From assembly GCA_024123915.1 (NCBI GenBank), contig CP099650.1:7417273-7481272 (forward strand): DNA of 64,000 bases, in the 5' to 3' direction. The notes beneath the pieces were generated by a model. That model was not told where the DNA came from and searched no databases. It saw nothing but the letters and a program-made list of their open reading frames with translations. The position numbers and the translations under genes were made by a program. The stretch is from Oxalobacteraceae bacterium OTU3CAMAD1. GTDB lineage: Bacteria > Pseudomonadota > Gammaproteobacteria > Burkholderiales > Burkholderiaceae_D. Below are positions 1-12,915 of this stretch, piece after piece (the first letter of the stretch is position 1; the number at the start of each line of letters is the position of its first letter).

Positions 1-45
1 ATTCTCGCCCGCCCACAAGGTGAACGACCCATTTTGGAGAAGCAA

Positions 46-1236
46 ATGAAACTAGTTGATCCCATCATTGCCTTTCAGTCCGAATTGCAGCACATCCGGC
101 GCGACCTGCACGCCCATCCGGAGCTCTGCTACGAAGAGCAGCGCACTTCCGACGTGGTGGCGGCCAAGCTGACGGAATGGGGCATCCCCGTGATTCGCGG
201 CCTCGGCCTCACCGGCGTGGTCGGGATCATCAAGAACGGCAGCTCGAACCGCGCGATCGGCTTGCGCGCCGACATGGACGCGCTGCCGATGCAGGAGGTG
301 AACACCTTCCCTCACGCGTCGCGCCATCCGGGCAAGATGCACGCCTGCGGCCACGACGGCCACACCGCCATGCTGCTGGGCGCCGCCAAGCACCTGGCCG
401 AGAACCGCAACTTCGACGGCACCGTGTACCTGGTGTTCCAGCCGGCCGAGGAAGGCGGCGCCGGGGCCAAGCGCATGATCGAGGATGGTCTGTTCGAGCA
501 ATGTCCGATGGACGCTATTTACGGCATGCACAACTGGCCGGGTATTCCGTCCGGCCACATGAGCGTGGTCGAGGGGCCGATGATGGCCTCCAGTAACGAG
601 TTTTACCTGACGATCAAGGGCAAGGGCGCGCACGCGGCCCAGCCGCACAAGGGCATCGATCCGGTGATGGTGGCGGTGCAGATCGCGCAGAGCTGGCAGA
701 CCATTATCTCCAGGCAGAAAAGTCCGCTCGATACGGCGGTGCTGTCGATCACGCAGATCCACGCGGGCAGCGCCACCAATGTGATTCCGGACGAGGCCAA
801 GATGGTGGGCACCGTGCGCACCTTCACCACGCCGGTGCTGGACATGATCGAGACGCGCATGGGCGAGATCGCGCAGCACACGGCGGCGGCGTTCGGGGCG
901 GAGGTGGAGTACAAGTTCCGACGAAATTATCCGCCGCTGGTGAATCATGCGGCCGAGACGCGCTTCGCCGTCGAGGTAATGAAGGAGGTGGTTGGCGCGG
1001 ATAGGGTCGATGACAATGTCGAGCCGACCATGGGGGCTGAGGATTTCGCGTTCTTCCTGCAGGCTAAGCCGGGGTGCTATATCTTTATCGGCAATGGCGA
1101 GGGGGATCACCGCGATGGCGGCCACGGACTGGGTCCGTGCGTGCTGCACAATGGCAGTTATGATTTCAACGACAACCTGTTGCCAGTGGGTGCCAGCTTC
1201 TGGGTACGGCTCGCTGAGAAGAGCTTACCGAGGTAA
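46..1236 (+). CDS. M20-family metal-dependent amidohydrolase (hippurate/N-acyl-amino-acid hydrolase type)
   Basis: A cytoplasmic dinuclear-metal hydrolase that removes an N-acyl group from an amino acid or a related amide. The order of motifs is that of the HipO/AbgB/IAA-amino-acid hydrolase branch: RADMDALP near residues 74-81, the metal-binding HACGHDGH at 99-106, the acidic pair in FQPAEEGG at 135-136, and MHNWPG with a further ligand His near 162. The length of 396 residues is normal for the family. I chose the ATG at 46 because GGAGA lies 5-6 nt upstream; an in-frame TTG at 34 overlaps that site. The gene is followed directly by a long palindromic repeat that could end transcription. The substrate cannot be told from sequence. 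Confidence 0.93.
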   Translation: MKLVDPIIAFQSELQHIRRDLHAHPELCYEEQRTSDVVAAKLTEWGIPVIRGLGLTGVVGIIKNGSSNRAIGLRADMDALPMQEVNTFPHASRHPGKMHACGHDGHTAMLLGAAKHLAENRNFDGTVYLVFQPAEEGGAGAKRMIEDGLFEQCPMDAIYGMHNWPGIPSGHMSVVEGPMMASSNEFYLTIKGKGAHAAQPHKGIDPVMVAVQIAQSWQTIISRQKSPLDTAVLSITQIHAGSATNVIPDEAKMVGTVRTFTTPVLDMIETRMGEIAQHTAAAFGAEVEYKFRRNYPPLVNHAAETRFAVEVMKEVVGADRVDDNVEPTMGAEDFAFFLQAKPGCYIFIGNGEGDHRDGGHGLGPCVLHNGSYDFNDNLLPVGASFWVRLAEKSLPR

Positions 1237-1335
1237 CACGTAGGGCGGATTAGCGAAGCGTAATCGGCCAATGCATGTTCCGTCGGCGGCCCGGAAATGG
1301 CCGATTACGGCGTTCCGCCTAATCCGCCCTACGTG
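1237..1335. repeat. Dispersed palindromic repeat, family I (full copy 1)
   Basis: Starts right after the amidohydrolase stop codon. The left arm CACGTAGGGCGGATTAGCG is repeated in inverted form at the right end (CCGCCTAATCCGCCCTACGTG), around a variable centre. Two other full copies (50420-50517 and 52994-53107) and two half copies (34237-34280 and 58604-58651) occur in the window, always between genes or at gene ends. It looks like a REP/MITE-like element; no transposase is present here. In RNA it would form a long hairpin between the convergent genes on either side. Confidence 0.85.
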
Positions 1336-1356
1336 TCTCCGTGGCATCATTAACTT

Positions 1357-2244
1357 CTACACCTTATCTGGCCCTGTACCCACCCGCTGCCCAGGATTGA
1401 GCTGCTCCAGCCCCACCAGCGCGGCCGAATGATCCGCCTGCGGCAGCGTTTCCGCCAACACCCTATAGCGCTCCGTCACCAGCTCCGTTACCGGCAACCT
1501 CACCCCCGCCGCTTCCGCCGCCGCCAGGATATTGCGCTGGTCCTTCAGCTGCGTCGTGACCTTGCCGCCGGCAACGAAATTCCGCTCCAGCATACGCTGG
1601 CCATGCACGTCCAATATCTTGCTCTCGGCAAAGCCGCCACGGATCGCCGCGCGCATCGCCGCCGGGTCGGCGCCGGCAGCTTGCGCCAGCAGCATCGCCT
1701 CCGCGACGATATTGATGGTCGCGCCCACGATCAACTGATTGCACAGCTTGGCCACCTGGCCGCTGCCGGCAGGTCCGACCAAGGTCGGCCGTCCCATCGC
1801 CACCAACACCGGCTCCACCTCGGCGAAGTCCGCAGGATCGCCTCCCGCCATGATCGCCAGGGTGCCCGCCGCCGCGCCGCCCACGCCACCCGAGACCGGC
1901 GCGTCGATAAAGCGCCGGCCCTGCGCTTGCAACAGCGCGTGAAACGCCTGCGCCTCCGCCTGCTGCGTCGAACTCATGTCCACCCACAAGGCGCTCTGCC
2001 CCATGGCCGGCAAGGCGTCATGCATCACTTGCGCCACGATCGGCCCCGCCTCCAGCATCGAGATGACGATGGCCGCGTCGCGTACGGCCTCGTCCAGCCG
2101 CGCGGCCGGCAGAGCGCCAGCCGGCGCCAGCGCTTGCGCCTTGGCGAAGGTACGATTCCAGACCGTAACGGAATGGCCGGCCGCCAGCAGGCGGCGTACC
2201 ATCGGGTCTCCCATCAAGCCAATACCGAGAAATGCGATTCGCAT
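1357..2244 (-). CDS. NAD(P)-dependent beta-hydroxyacid dehydrogenase (3-hydroxyisobutyrate dehydrogenase family)
   Basis: A cytoplasmic oxidoreductase of the 3-hydroxyisobutyrate/tartronate-semialdehyde dehydrogenase superfamily. The N-terminal Rossmann motif reads GIGLMG (residues 7-12). The substrate-binding signature DAPVSGG is at 114-120, and the conserved catalytic lysine is K166 in VAKLCNQ. The length of 295 residues is typical. An upstream in-frame start exists, but the ATG at 2244 gives the canonical N-terminus MRIAFLG and has AGGAG about 11 nt upstream. It is divergent from the pagL gene. The members of this family act on 3-hydroxyisobutyrate, tartronate semialdehyde or succinic semialdehyde, and sequence alone does not decide among them. 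Confidence 0.92.
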   Translation of the reverse strand: MRIAFLGIGLMGDPMVRRLLAAGHSVTVWNRTFAKAQALAPAGALPAARLDEAVRDAAIVISMLEAGPIVAQVMHDALPAMGQSALWVDMSSTQQAEAQAFHALLQAQGRRFIDAPVSGGVGGAAAGTLAIMAGGDPADFAEVEPVLVAMGRPTLVGPAGSGQVAKLCNQLIVGATINIVAEAMLLAQAAGADPAAMRAAIRGGFAESKILDVHGQRMLERNFVAGGKVTTQLKDQRNILAAAEAAGVRLPVTELVTERYRVLAETLPQADHSAALVGLEQLNPGQRVGTGPDKV

Positions 2245-2374
2245 GGACAATTCTGCTCCTGGACTAATCAAAACAACGGTGCGCCGGAAGAAATTTGGGA
2301 ACACCGGTACAATCTTGGCAGCCGTATAAAGATATATACAGCGCAAATAGAGTCGGTACAAACACAAGGATACT

Positions 2375-2917
2375 ATGTTCGCGAAAACAATGATGGCGGC
2401 GGTTGCCGCCCTGATGGTGAGCCAGGCCGCAATGGCCCAACAACTGATCGACTCGGTGTCGGTGGACTACGGCACGGCGTCAAAGCAGCGTATGGTGCGC
2501 CTGAGCGCCGCCAATGACTGGGATAAAAAATGGTTCCAGTCGAACGGCACGCACCTGAGCGGCTACTGGGAAGGCAGCGTCGGTTACTGGCGCCAGAACC
2601 AATACCGCAACGTGCCGGGCTGGGAAAAAGGCCTGTGGGACGTGGGCTTCACCCCGGTGTTCCGCTTCCAGAACGACAACAAGAAGGGCATTTACTACGA
2701 AGCCGGCGTCGGTGTTCACCTCTTGTCCAGCCTGTACAGGAACGACGGCAAGGAATTGTCGACAGCGTTCCAATTCGGCGACCACATCGGCATCGGCTAT
2801 GTGATGCAGAACAATTGGGAAGTCGCCCTCAAGTTGCAGCACTTCTCCAATGGCAGCATCAAGAGCCCTAACGGCGGCGCGAACTTCCTTGAAGTCAAAG
2901 CGGCGTACCACTTTTAA
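2375..2917 (+). CDS. pagL: PagL-type lipid A 3-O-deacylase (outer membrane)
   Basis: An outer-membrane beta-barrel enzyme that removes the 3-position acyl chain of lipid A. The 180-residue protein has a signal peptide ending near AMAQ (residues 18-21). It then has alternating aromatic/polar beta strands, and ends in Phe as outer-membrane barrels do. The PagL active-site signature HFSNGS is present (H156, S158), followed by IKSPNGGANF. The start ATG has AAGGA 4 nt upstream. A strong terminator follows. It is divergent from the dehydrogenase gene, with about 130 bp between. Which nearby Glu completes the catalytic triad was not assigned. Confidence 0.92.
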   Translation: MFAKTMMAAVAALMVSQAAMAQQLIDSVSVDYGTASKQRMVRLSAANDWDKKWFQSNGTHLSGYWEGSVGYWRQNQYRNVPGWEKGLWDVGFTPVFRFQNDNKKGIYYEAGVGVHLLSSLYRNDGKELSTAFQFGDHIGIGYVMQNNWEVALKLQHFSNGSIKSPNGGANFLEVKAAYHF

Positions 2918-2935
2918 TTAAGTACCTGACCAGAT

Positions 2936-2961
2936 AAGCGCTTCTTCGGAAGCGCTTTTTT
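2936..2961 (+). terminator. Rho-independent terminator of pagL
   Basis: A perfect 9-bp stem (AAGCGCTTC / GAAGCGCTT) is closed by a TTCG tetraloop and followed by a run of T. Confidence 0.93.
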
Positions 2962-2986
2962 ACAGCCAGTTCCAGACCTTAAACGC

Positions 2987-3018
2987 AAAAAAGCCCACCA
3001 GGATCACCTGGTGGGCTT
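2987..3018 (-). terminator. Terminator of rrnA
   Basis: Read on the minus strand, AAGCCCACCAGG pairs with CCTGGTGGGCTT and is followed by T6. It lies just past the 3' end of the 5S gene. The terminators of rrnB and rrnC have a different stem, so this one was acquired separately. Confidence 0.9.
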
Positions 3019-3031
3019 CTTCTTATAACTA

Positions 3032-3146
3032 GCCTGACGATAACCTACTTTCACACTGGTTGCAGCACTATCATCGGCGCAGAGTTGTTTCACGGTCCTG
3101 TTCGGGATGGGAAGGGGTGGGACCAACTTGCTATGGTCATCAGGCA
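3032..3146 (-). rRNA. rrf: 5S ribosomal RNA (rrnA)
   Basis: The minus strand begins TGCCTGATGACCATAGC and ends GTCAGGC, closing helix I. It contains the betaproteobacterial core CCCATCCCGAACAGG and AGTAGGT. The length is about 115 nt. It lies about 130 bp downstream of the 23S gene in the transcript order. Confidence 0.96.
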
Positions 3147-3278
3147 TTGACTTGTACGAGCCGCGTTCATATGAACGTTGCTCAGAATCTGGAGAAGTAA
3201 GTAAATGGGGTAATGAAGTTGTGTATCAACGAACGTTTCAACGTACTTCTTATTCAACCATAACCTGCTAAGGTTATA

Positions 3279-6151
<2,873 letters not shown>

Positions 6152-6382
6152 TATAACGTTAGCCCCTGCGACTAAACAAGGAGCGTTTATAGGAATAAGA
6201 AGTACTACGTTGTTGCGTTTGTTGATACATACAATCATTACCCATCGCACCCACCTGTCGGTGTTTGCGATCAATAAAAATTTACTTACTTCTTCCAGAT
6301 TGTTAAAGAACGTACAGCACTTGATCTCTAAAAGATCAAACATAAACATACGCCGCTTGGCGTTGCTTGCATTTGAACTTTT

Positions 6383-6458
6383 TGGTGGAGGATGACGGGA
6401 TCGAACCGACGACCCCCTGCTTGCAAAGCAGGTGCTCTCCCAGCTGAGCTAATCCCCC
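6383..6458 (-). tRNA. tRNA-Ala (TGC), rrnA spacer
   Basis: A 76-nt tRNA on the minus strand with a GGGGGAT acceptor start, an encoded CCA end, T-loop GGTTCGATCC and anticodon loop CTTTGCAAG. It lies in the 16S-23S spacer, 3' of tRNA-Ile in transcript order. Confidence 0.97.
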
Positions 6459-6482
6459 TGAGATTTACTACTAGGGTAAAAC

Positions 6483-6559
6483 TGGTAGGGCTGGTTGGAC
6501 TCGAACCAACGACCCCCGCGTTATCAACACGGTGCTCTAACCAGCTGAGCTACAGCCCC
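6483..6559 (-). tRNA. tRNA-Ile (GAT), rrnA spacer
   Basis: A 77-nt tRNA on the minus strand beginning GGGGCTGTAGCTCAG, with anticodon loop TTGATAA and an encoded CCA end. The 16S-Ile-Ala-23S order is standard for Burkholderiales. Confidence 0.97.
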
Positions 6560-6634
6560 AAATGCTGTTCTTTATATTTACAGTCGATAAGTGTGAACGC
6601 TTGATGAGTGAATCATTACTGATTCGTGCGACTC

Positions 6635-8166
<1,532 letters not shown>

Positions 8167-8430
8167 AATCTCTGTTACTTTTGCCGTTTTACCGGCACTC
8201 TTATTGCTAAGAGGTCGCTCACTCAAAATACTGACAGGCCACTACTTTCGTAGCGCCTATTTCATTACTTCTTGTGAACATTTGATATTTTAAGTATCGC
8301 GGAACTTGGTTACCCTTGTTCCGCGTGCACTTTCATCAAACGTCCACACTTATCGACTGTTAATTTTTAAAGAACTTTGTTTGGTGCTGCTTGCACGCTT
8401 GACAAATCGTTTTGTTCGTCAGCGAAGAAG
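8167..8430 (-). other. rrnA leader: pre-16S processing stem and boxA-like site
   Basis: The leader between promoter P2 and the 16S gene has no credible protein gene. On the minus strand it contains the 5' arm of the pre-16S stem (8333-8359, beginning CAGTCGATAAGTGTGGACG), whose partner lies after the 16S gene at 6581-6607. Just upstream is GTTCTTTAA (8367-8375), which resembles the NusB/S10 boxA of rRNA antitermination. A second boxA-like TTCTTTAACA lies before the 23S gene at 6301-6310. The equivalents in rrnB and rrnC are conserved. Confidence 0.75.
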
Positions 8431-8434
8431 GAAG

Positions 8435-8463
8435 AGTATGAATCGTTTAGACCGTTTCGTCAA
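8435..8463 (-). promoter_or_regulatory. rrnA promoter P2
   Basis: On the minus strand: -35 TTGACG (8458-8463), a 17-bp spacer, and -10 CATACT (8435-8440). The same hexamers and spacing occur in rrnB, and in rrnC with CATAAT. Confidence 0.85.
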
Positions 8464-8530
8464 CCTTCTTTTTTATCCCGCTTCACTCTGCAACACCTTG
8501 TTTTGTGTGCACCGTTTTGCGAGGAGGCGA

Positions 8531-8560
8531 ACTATAGCAAAGGCCCCTTCATCCCTGCAA
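8531..8560 (-). promoter_or_regulatory. rrnA promoter P1
   Basis: On the minus strand: -35 TTGCAG (8555-8560), 18 bp, and -10 TATAGT (8531-8536). The block TTTGCTATAGTTCGCC is conserved in all three operons although the sequence upstream differs, which marks it as the outer promoter. It ends about 55 bp before the start codon of the divergent symporter gene. Confidence 0.8.
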
Positions 8561-8615
8561 GGCTTTTTTTTCGGCTGCTACAATCGCGCCTTTTTCGACA
8601 CAGCGACCTGCAGCA

Positions 8616-9977
8616 ATGACTAAGCAATCCATCAAGCGCGGCGGCTTCAGCTCCAGCTTCGGCGTTCTCGCCGCCACCCTCGGTTCCGCCGTCGGCCTCG
8701 GCAACATCTGGAAGTTCCCCTATCTAACCGGCGCCAACGGCGGCGCCGGCTTTTTGCTGGTGTACCTGCTCGCCACACTGGTCATCGGCCTGCCAGTAAT
8801 GATTGCCGAAATCACCATGGGCCGCGCCGCGAAAGCCAATCCCATCACCACACTGCAACAGCTCGCACCCACCAAAATGCCCTGGTGGCTGATCGGCGTC
8901 GCCGGCATGGCGGCAGCGTTCCTGATCCTCTCGTTCTATTCGGAAGTGGTGGCGTGGGTGTTCGCCTATGTCTTCAAAGCCATTGGCGGCTCAATCCTCA
9001 GCAGCGATCGCCAAGTCACGGAGGCGGCTTTCACCTCCCTGATCAGCGATCCCCTGCAATCGCTGCTGTGGCAATGGGCGGTGCTGGTGTTTATTGGCGG
9101 CATCCTGCTGATGGGTGTGACCAAAGGCATCGAAGGAATCGCCAAGAAACTGATGCCGATATTGTTTTTTCTACTACTGGTGCTGTGCGCGGTCAGTCTT
9201 TCGCTCGACAAGGCGGCAGACGGCCTTGCCTTCCTGTTCCGTCCGGACTTTAGCAAGATTACGGCCGGTGTCATCCTCACGGCGATGGGCCTGGCATTCT
9301 TCAAACTGTCGCTGGGCATGGGGACGATGATGACCTACGGCTCCTACTTCCGCGACGACCAGAACATTCCGCAAACAACGCTGCGCGTGATGGCGGCCGA
9401 TCTATGCGTCTCGATGCTGGCCGGGATCGCCATCTTTCCGGCGGTCTTCACGTTCGGTTTCGAGCCGGCCGCCGGCCCGGCGCTGGTGTTCATCACCATT
9501 CCGGCCGTGTTCTCGCAGATTCCCGGCGGCCACCTGCTGATGATCGCCTTCTTTGTGCTGGCCGCGGTAGCCGCGACCGGTGCGATGCTGTCGCTGATGG
9601 AGGTGCCGGTGGTGATCCTGCATGAGCGCCTCGGCATGAGCCGCGCGAAGGCGACGTTGCTGACCATCGCCATCCTGATGCTGCTCGGCTCGACCTGCGC
9701 GTTGACCAACAATGTACTGGCCGACTTCAAACTGTTCGGCATGAACATGTTCGACCTGTTCGACTTTGTGTCCTCCAACGTGCTGCTGCCGCTGGGCGGC
9801 ATAGCGCTGGCCTTGTTCGTCGGCTGGGCCTGGGGCCCCGACCGGTTCGCGCATGCGCTGTCGAATCACGGCGCGCTGGCCAACCAGGCCACCGCGCGCG
9901 TGGTGTTTTTTCTGCTGCGTTATGTGTCGCCGCTGCTGATCCTGCTCGTCATGCTCAAGGGGCTGAATTTGCTGTAA
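8616..9977 (+). CDS. Sodium-dependent neurotransmitter:sodium symporter (NSS/SNF) family transporter
   Basis: An inner-membrane sodium-coupled importer of amino acids or related small molecules, of the LeuT/TnaT type. The 453-residue hydrophobic protein carries the family's first-helix motif GSAVGLGNIWKFPY (about residues 23-36), followed by alternating membrane segments up to the C-terminus. The ATG at 8616 gives the usual MTKQSxKRGGFSS-like N-terminus, but no clear ribosome-binding site precedes it. It is divergent from rrnA promoter P1, so its own promoter must share this short region. It converges on the DUF4214 gene. The substrate is unknown. Confidence 0.93.
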   Translation: MTKQSIKRGGFSSSFGVLAATLGSAVGLGNIWKFPYLTGANGGAGFLLVYLLATLVIGLPVMIAEITMGRAAKANPITTLQQLAPTKMPWWLIGVAGMAAAFLILSFYSEVVAWVFAYVFKAIGGSILSSDRQVTEAAFTSLISDPLQSLLWQWAVLVFIGGILLMGVTKGIEGIAKKLMPILFFLLLVLCAVSLSLDKAADGLAFLFRPDFSKITAGVILTAMGLAFFKLSLGMGTMMTYGSYFRDDQNIPQTTLRVMAADLCVSMLAGIAIFPAVFTFGFEPAAGPALVFITIPAVFSQIPGGHLLMIAFFVLAAVAATGAMLSLMEVPVVILHERLGMSRAKATLLTIAILMLLGSTCALTNNVLADFKLFGMNMFDLFDFVSSNVLLPLGGIALALFVGWAWGPDRFAHALSNHGALANQATARVVFFLLRYVSPLLILLVMLKGLNLL

Positions 9978-9996
9978 TCGGCAACACAGCCTTTAC

Positions 9997-11415
9997 CTAT
10001 TCCTGCGACCAGACGGCAACGCTTTCACCCGGCAAAATACTTGCCGCCGGGACGCTCGTGCCGCCCGTGGTCGCGGGAACGCTCATGCGCTGGACCAGGG
10101 CATATCCGGTGGCGCCGTTGGCGCGCACATAGCTGTATGCGAAGAAATAGAAATCCAGGTTATTCGCGGAGTCATGCAGCATCTGGCCTTTCAGACCCGC
10201 GTTCACGGTCGCCGCGTCGATCTTGCTCACGCCGGCAGCAGAAGTGAATGTAGCGTTGCCAGCGCTATCGAAACTGATCGATTGCCGAACGCTGTTGATG
10301 GCGCAATCCTCGCGGTACGTCGCCAGGGTTTGGCCCGCCAGTTCCGAGGCGGCGCCGAGCTGCCGCGCCGCGCGCGCCACCAGCACGTCGGTGGCGTCGG
10401 GAACCGAGGTGGTGCCCGTCGCAGGCCGGCACAACATTGTCACCGCAGGCATCAAGCCGCCTCCCTGGATAGTGGAGCTGGTGATAAAAGTAGAAGCGTA
10501 CTGGATCTGATTCGCGGCGCCGCGCGTCCAGCCGACGGTTGTTTGCCCCAGCCCATAAATCAGGCTGCCGGCCGTGGCGGGGGGAGCGACGCCTCCCGCC
10601 GAGTAGCTGAAGCGCGCGGAATAGGATGGCGTGCCGGTCGGACGTTGCGCCGTGCTGAACCCGGAGTAACGCACGATCGTCGGGTATGCTCCAGGCCCCT
10701 GTATCGAGGCAACATATTCGTCGATCTGCGCCTGGTAGGCGGCCATGTCCGTTGTGGCTGTGATCGCGCTAAGAAGATCGCGTGCGCCCTGCAGGATGGA
10801 ATCGCCGGCATAGGCGGCGCTCTCGGCCGGGGTATCCAGCGCGGCCGTGACAGCGGTGGCGCCCTGCGTTTTCTTCGTGATCATCATCGCGTCGCTGCCC
10901 TGCGCACCGTTCAGGATGACCAGCGCAATTTGCGCGCGCGTGAATTTTCCGCCATCGACAAGCGCACTCCAGTAGTCATTTCCGGTTGATTCAGCGATGC
11001 GATTAAACGCGTTGAGATAGACGGCGTTGACAAAGGCCGCGCTGGTGCCGGAGGTGACATCCTGCGCCTCGACGCTCAGGGCGAAGGCGTCGACCATTTG
11101 CTTGACACCGTCATTGGTCGCATAGCTCGACGCGAGACCTAGCAACGTCAGCGGCATATTGGCATTGCTGAACTGCTGTCCCCAAAACGCCAATCCCGCC
11201 GGGTCGGCCGGGCGGCCGTAGAAGCCGAGATAGATTTGCTGCAGCAGCGGTGTATAAACCGAAGCGGCCTGCTGCGCGGCCTGTGGCGAGACCACGGTGG
11301 CTCCCGATGAAAGCAACGCCGCCTTTTGCCCGGTGGTTTCCGTGTCCGAGCCACCGCAAGCGCTCAACGCCGCGCCCACTACGCAAAGACATGCAACTTT
11401 CGATGGGATCTTCAT
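9997..11415 (-). CDS. DUF4214-domain lipoprotein
   Basis: A predicted exported lipoprotein of 472 residues. The N-terminus MKIPSKVACLCVVGAALSAC ends in a lipobox with the lipidated Cys at residue 20. A DUF4214-like segment follows from about residue 53 (VYTPLLQQIYLGFYGRPAD, then FWGQQF). The remainder, to the C-terminal VAVWSQE, is Ala/Thr/Gly-rich with no motif I recognise. An in-frame TTG upstream is less likely than the ATG at 11415, which restores a clean signal peptide. DUF4214 is common in large surface or extracellular proteins. The molecular role is unknown. Confidence 0.85.
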   Translation of the reverse strand: MKIPSKVACLCVVGAALSACGGSDTETTGQKAALLSSGATVVSPQAAQQAASVYTPLLQQIYLGFYGRPADPAGLAFWGQQFSNANMPLTLLGLASSYATNDGVKQMVDAFALSVEAQDVTSGTSAAFVNAVYLNAFNRIAESTGNDYWSALVDGGKFTRAQIALVILNGAQGSDAMMITKKTQGATAVTAALDTPAESAAYAGDSILQGARDLLSAITATTDMAAYQAQIDEYVASIQGPGAYPTIVRYSGFSTAQRPTGTPSYSARFSYSAGGVAPPATAGSLIYGLGQTTVGWTRGAANQIQYASTFITSSTIQGGGLMPAVTMLCRPATGTTSVPDATDVLVARAARQLGAASELAGQTLATYREDCAINSVRQSISFDSAGNATFTSAAGVSKIDAATVNAGLKGQMLHDSANNLDFYFFAYSYVRANGATGYALVQRMSVPATTGGTSVPAASILPGESVAVWSQE

Positions 11416-11472
11416 GAGGTCATCTCCAATTATCAAGGAGAAAATGATACCATTTTTGCAACCGCGAGAGCG

Positions 11473-11509
11473 AAATAAAAATACCCCGCCGGCGTCATGC
11501 GCGGCGGGC
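11473..11509 (-). terminator. Terminator of the LamB-type porin gene
   Basis: On the minus strand a GC stem (CCCGCCG with CGGCGGG) is followed by TATTTTTATTT. It lies immediately after the porin stop codon. Confidence 0.8.
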
Positions 11510-11524
11510 GCCCTGGGGTCCTCG

Positions 11525-12805
11525 TCAGAACCAGGTCTCGACCTGGAAGCCGACCGAGGTCCCGCTGGTGCGGTTGTTATACACCGGGCCGCTGCTGTTG
11601 GCGGCGTTCACGGACGCGGTCGCCGCGTCGTTCCACTTGCCGTACGTGACGAAGGCGCGCAGTTCGGGGCGCGCCCACAGACCGGGCCCGGCCGAGATGG
11701 TCGGCGCGAACGTCACTTTGGTCAACCGCTGCGCCGCGCCGCCGGTCGGCGAAGTCACGCGGTCGGTGCCCAGCTCCATCACCAGTTTGAAGTTCTTGGT
11801 CAGCGCGTAGACCGGGCGCACGCCCAGCGATGTCCAGGTGCTCGAACCGATCGCGTCGGATTTGTCCTTCTGCACCAGCGCCACCATTTCCACGCCGAAG
11901 TTCCAGGTGGGCTGGATCCACAGGTTGTCGAACACACGCATGCGCGTCACGTCCGATCCCAGCAGCGTGCTGCCGGCCGACCCCATGCCGCCATGGTCGC
12001 CGCCGATGCCGGTGCCCGGCCCCACGCCGTACTGCACGCCGAAGTTGTTGGCGCCGCCAAACACGTCAGCCTGCTTGTGGAAGGCCGACAGTTGCCAGCC
12101 GTTGTGACGGGCGCCCAAGGTCTCGTCGCCCTGCGCCGTGATGATGGACGCGGCCATGTCGATGGTGCCGCCGGCGTTGACCGGCAAGTCCTGGTACATC
12201 AGGTTCTGGCGGGTGGCGGCGGTGGAGCCGAGCACGGCGCCGTTCGGCGCGATGGCGTTGATATCGTTGTCCTTGAAAAAGGCGTATGAGATCTTGCCGG
12301 GGCCGGCCTGGATCTTGTCGAGGCCCGCGCCGGTGCCGCTGAAATTAATGTACTGGAAATCCATCATGTGGATATCGGGACGGTTGTAGTAGCGCTTGCC
12401 GATCCAGGCCGTGCCCCCGTGCAGGAAGTCCAGGCCCTTGGCCTCGACGTAGCCCTTCAAGATATCGAACTCGGCGTCGCGGAAGCCGGACTTGTTGCCG
12501 TAGGCGATCACCCACAGGGTGGCGACGTAGCGCACGCCATCCGATTCGGCGATCTCCTTGGTGTAGCCGCCTTCGAAGTCGGAATCGCACTCGTTGCCCA
12601 GCCGGTATTTGCGGGTGCTGCCGCCCAGGCCATAGCAGCCTTGCGGTCCGCGATCGCCGTTAAGCGAGGTGCCGGCGCCCACGCGCAGATAGCCGTGGAA
12701 GCCTTCGGCGTCCTGCCCGGCCTGGGCAGCGGCGGTGCCGCTCGCGACGCCAAGCGCCAGCACCATAGCCATCGGCAGCGCCGCTTTTTGCATTTGATTT
12801 TTCAT
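11525..12805 (-). CDS. Maltoporin-like (LamB family) outer-membrane carbohydrate porin
   Basis: A predicted 18-strand outer-membrane sugar channel of 426 residues. The start ATG at 12805 has GGAGA about 8 nt upstream. It opens a signal peptide cut near GTAAAQA, followed by GFHGYLRVGAG, the usual LamB-family first strand. The protein has a Cys pair early in the mature region (PQGCYG and GNECDSD), as maltoporins do, and ends in VETWF with the C-terminal Phe of barrels. It closes the sugar-alcohol locus, so I infer it admits polyols or related sugars rather than maltodextrin. A GGAGCGC/GCGCTCC hairpin lies in the spacer before it. Confidence 0.88.
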   Translation of the reverse strand: MKNQMQKAALPMAMVLALGVASGTAAAQAGQDAEGFHGYLRVGAGTSLNGDRGPQGCYGLGGSTRKYRLGNECDSDFEGGYTKEIAESDGVRYVATLWVIAYGNKSGFRDAEFDILKGYVEAKGLDFLHGGTAWIGKRYYNRPDIHMMDFQYINFSGTGAGLDKIQAGPGKISYAFFKDNDINAIAPNGAVLGSTAATRQNLMYQDLPVNAGGTIDMAASIITAQGDETLGARHNGWQLSAFHKQADVFGGANNFGVQYGVGPGTGIGGDHGGMGSAGSTLLGSDVTRMRVFDNLWIQPTWNFGVEMVALVQKDKSDAIGSSTWTSLGVRPVYALTKNFKLVMELGTDRVTSPTGGAAQRLTKVTFAPTISAGPGLWARPELRAFVTYGKWNDAATASVNAANSSGPVYNNRTSGTSVGFQVETWF

Positions 12806-12859
12806 GTTTGTCTCCGGTTTTATCGTTTTTTTGTTTTCGACGGACGTAGGGGTGCCGCC

Positions 12860-12882
12860 GGAGCGCCGTCGAGGAGCGCTCC
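12860..12882 (-). other. Intercistronic hairpin between the SDR and porin genes
   Basis: A perfect 7-bp stem GGAGCGC/GCGCTCC with a 9-nt loop and no T-run. It is more likely an RNA-stability or partial-attenuation element than a terminator. Confidence 0.5.
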
Positions 12883-12915
12883 GCTGTTTGCCACTGCGGG
12901 AAAAAGAACGAGCGT

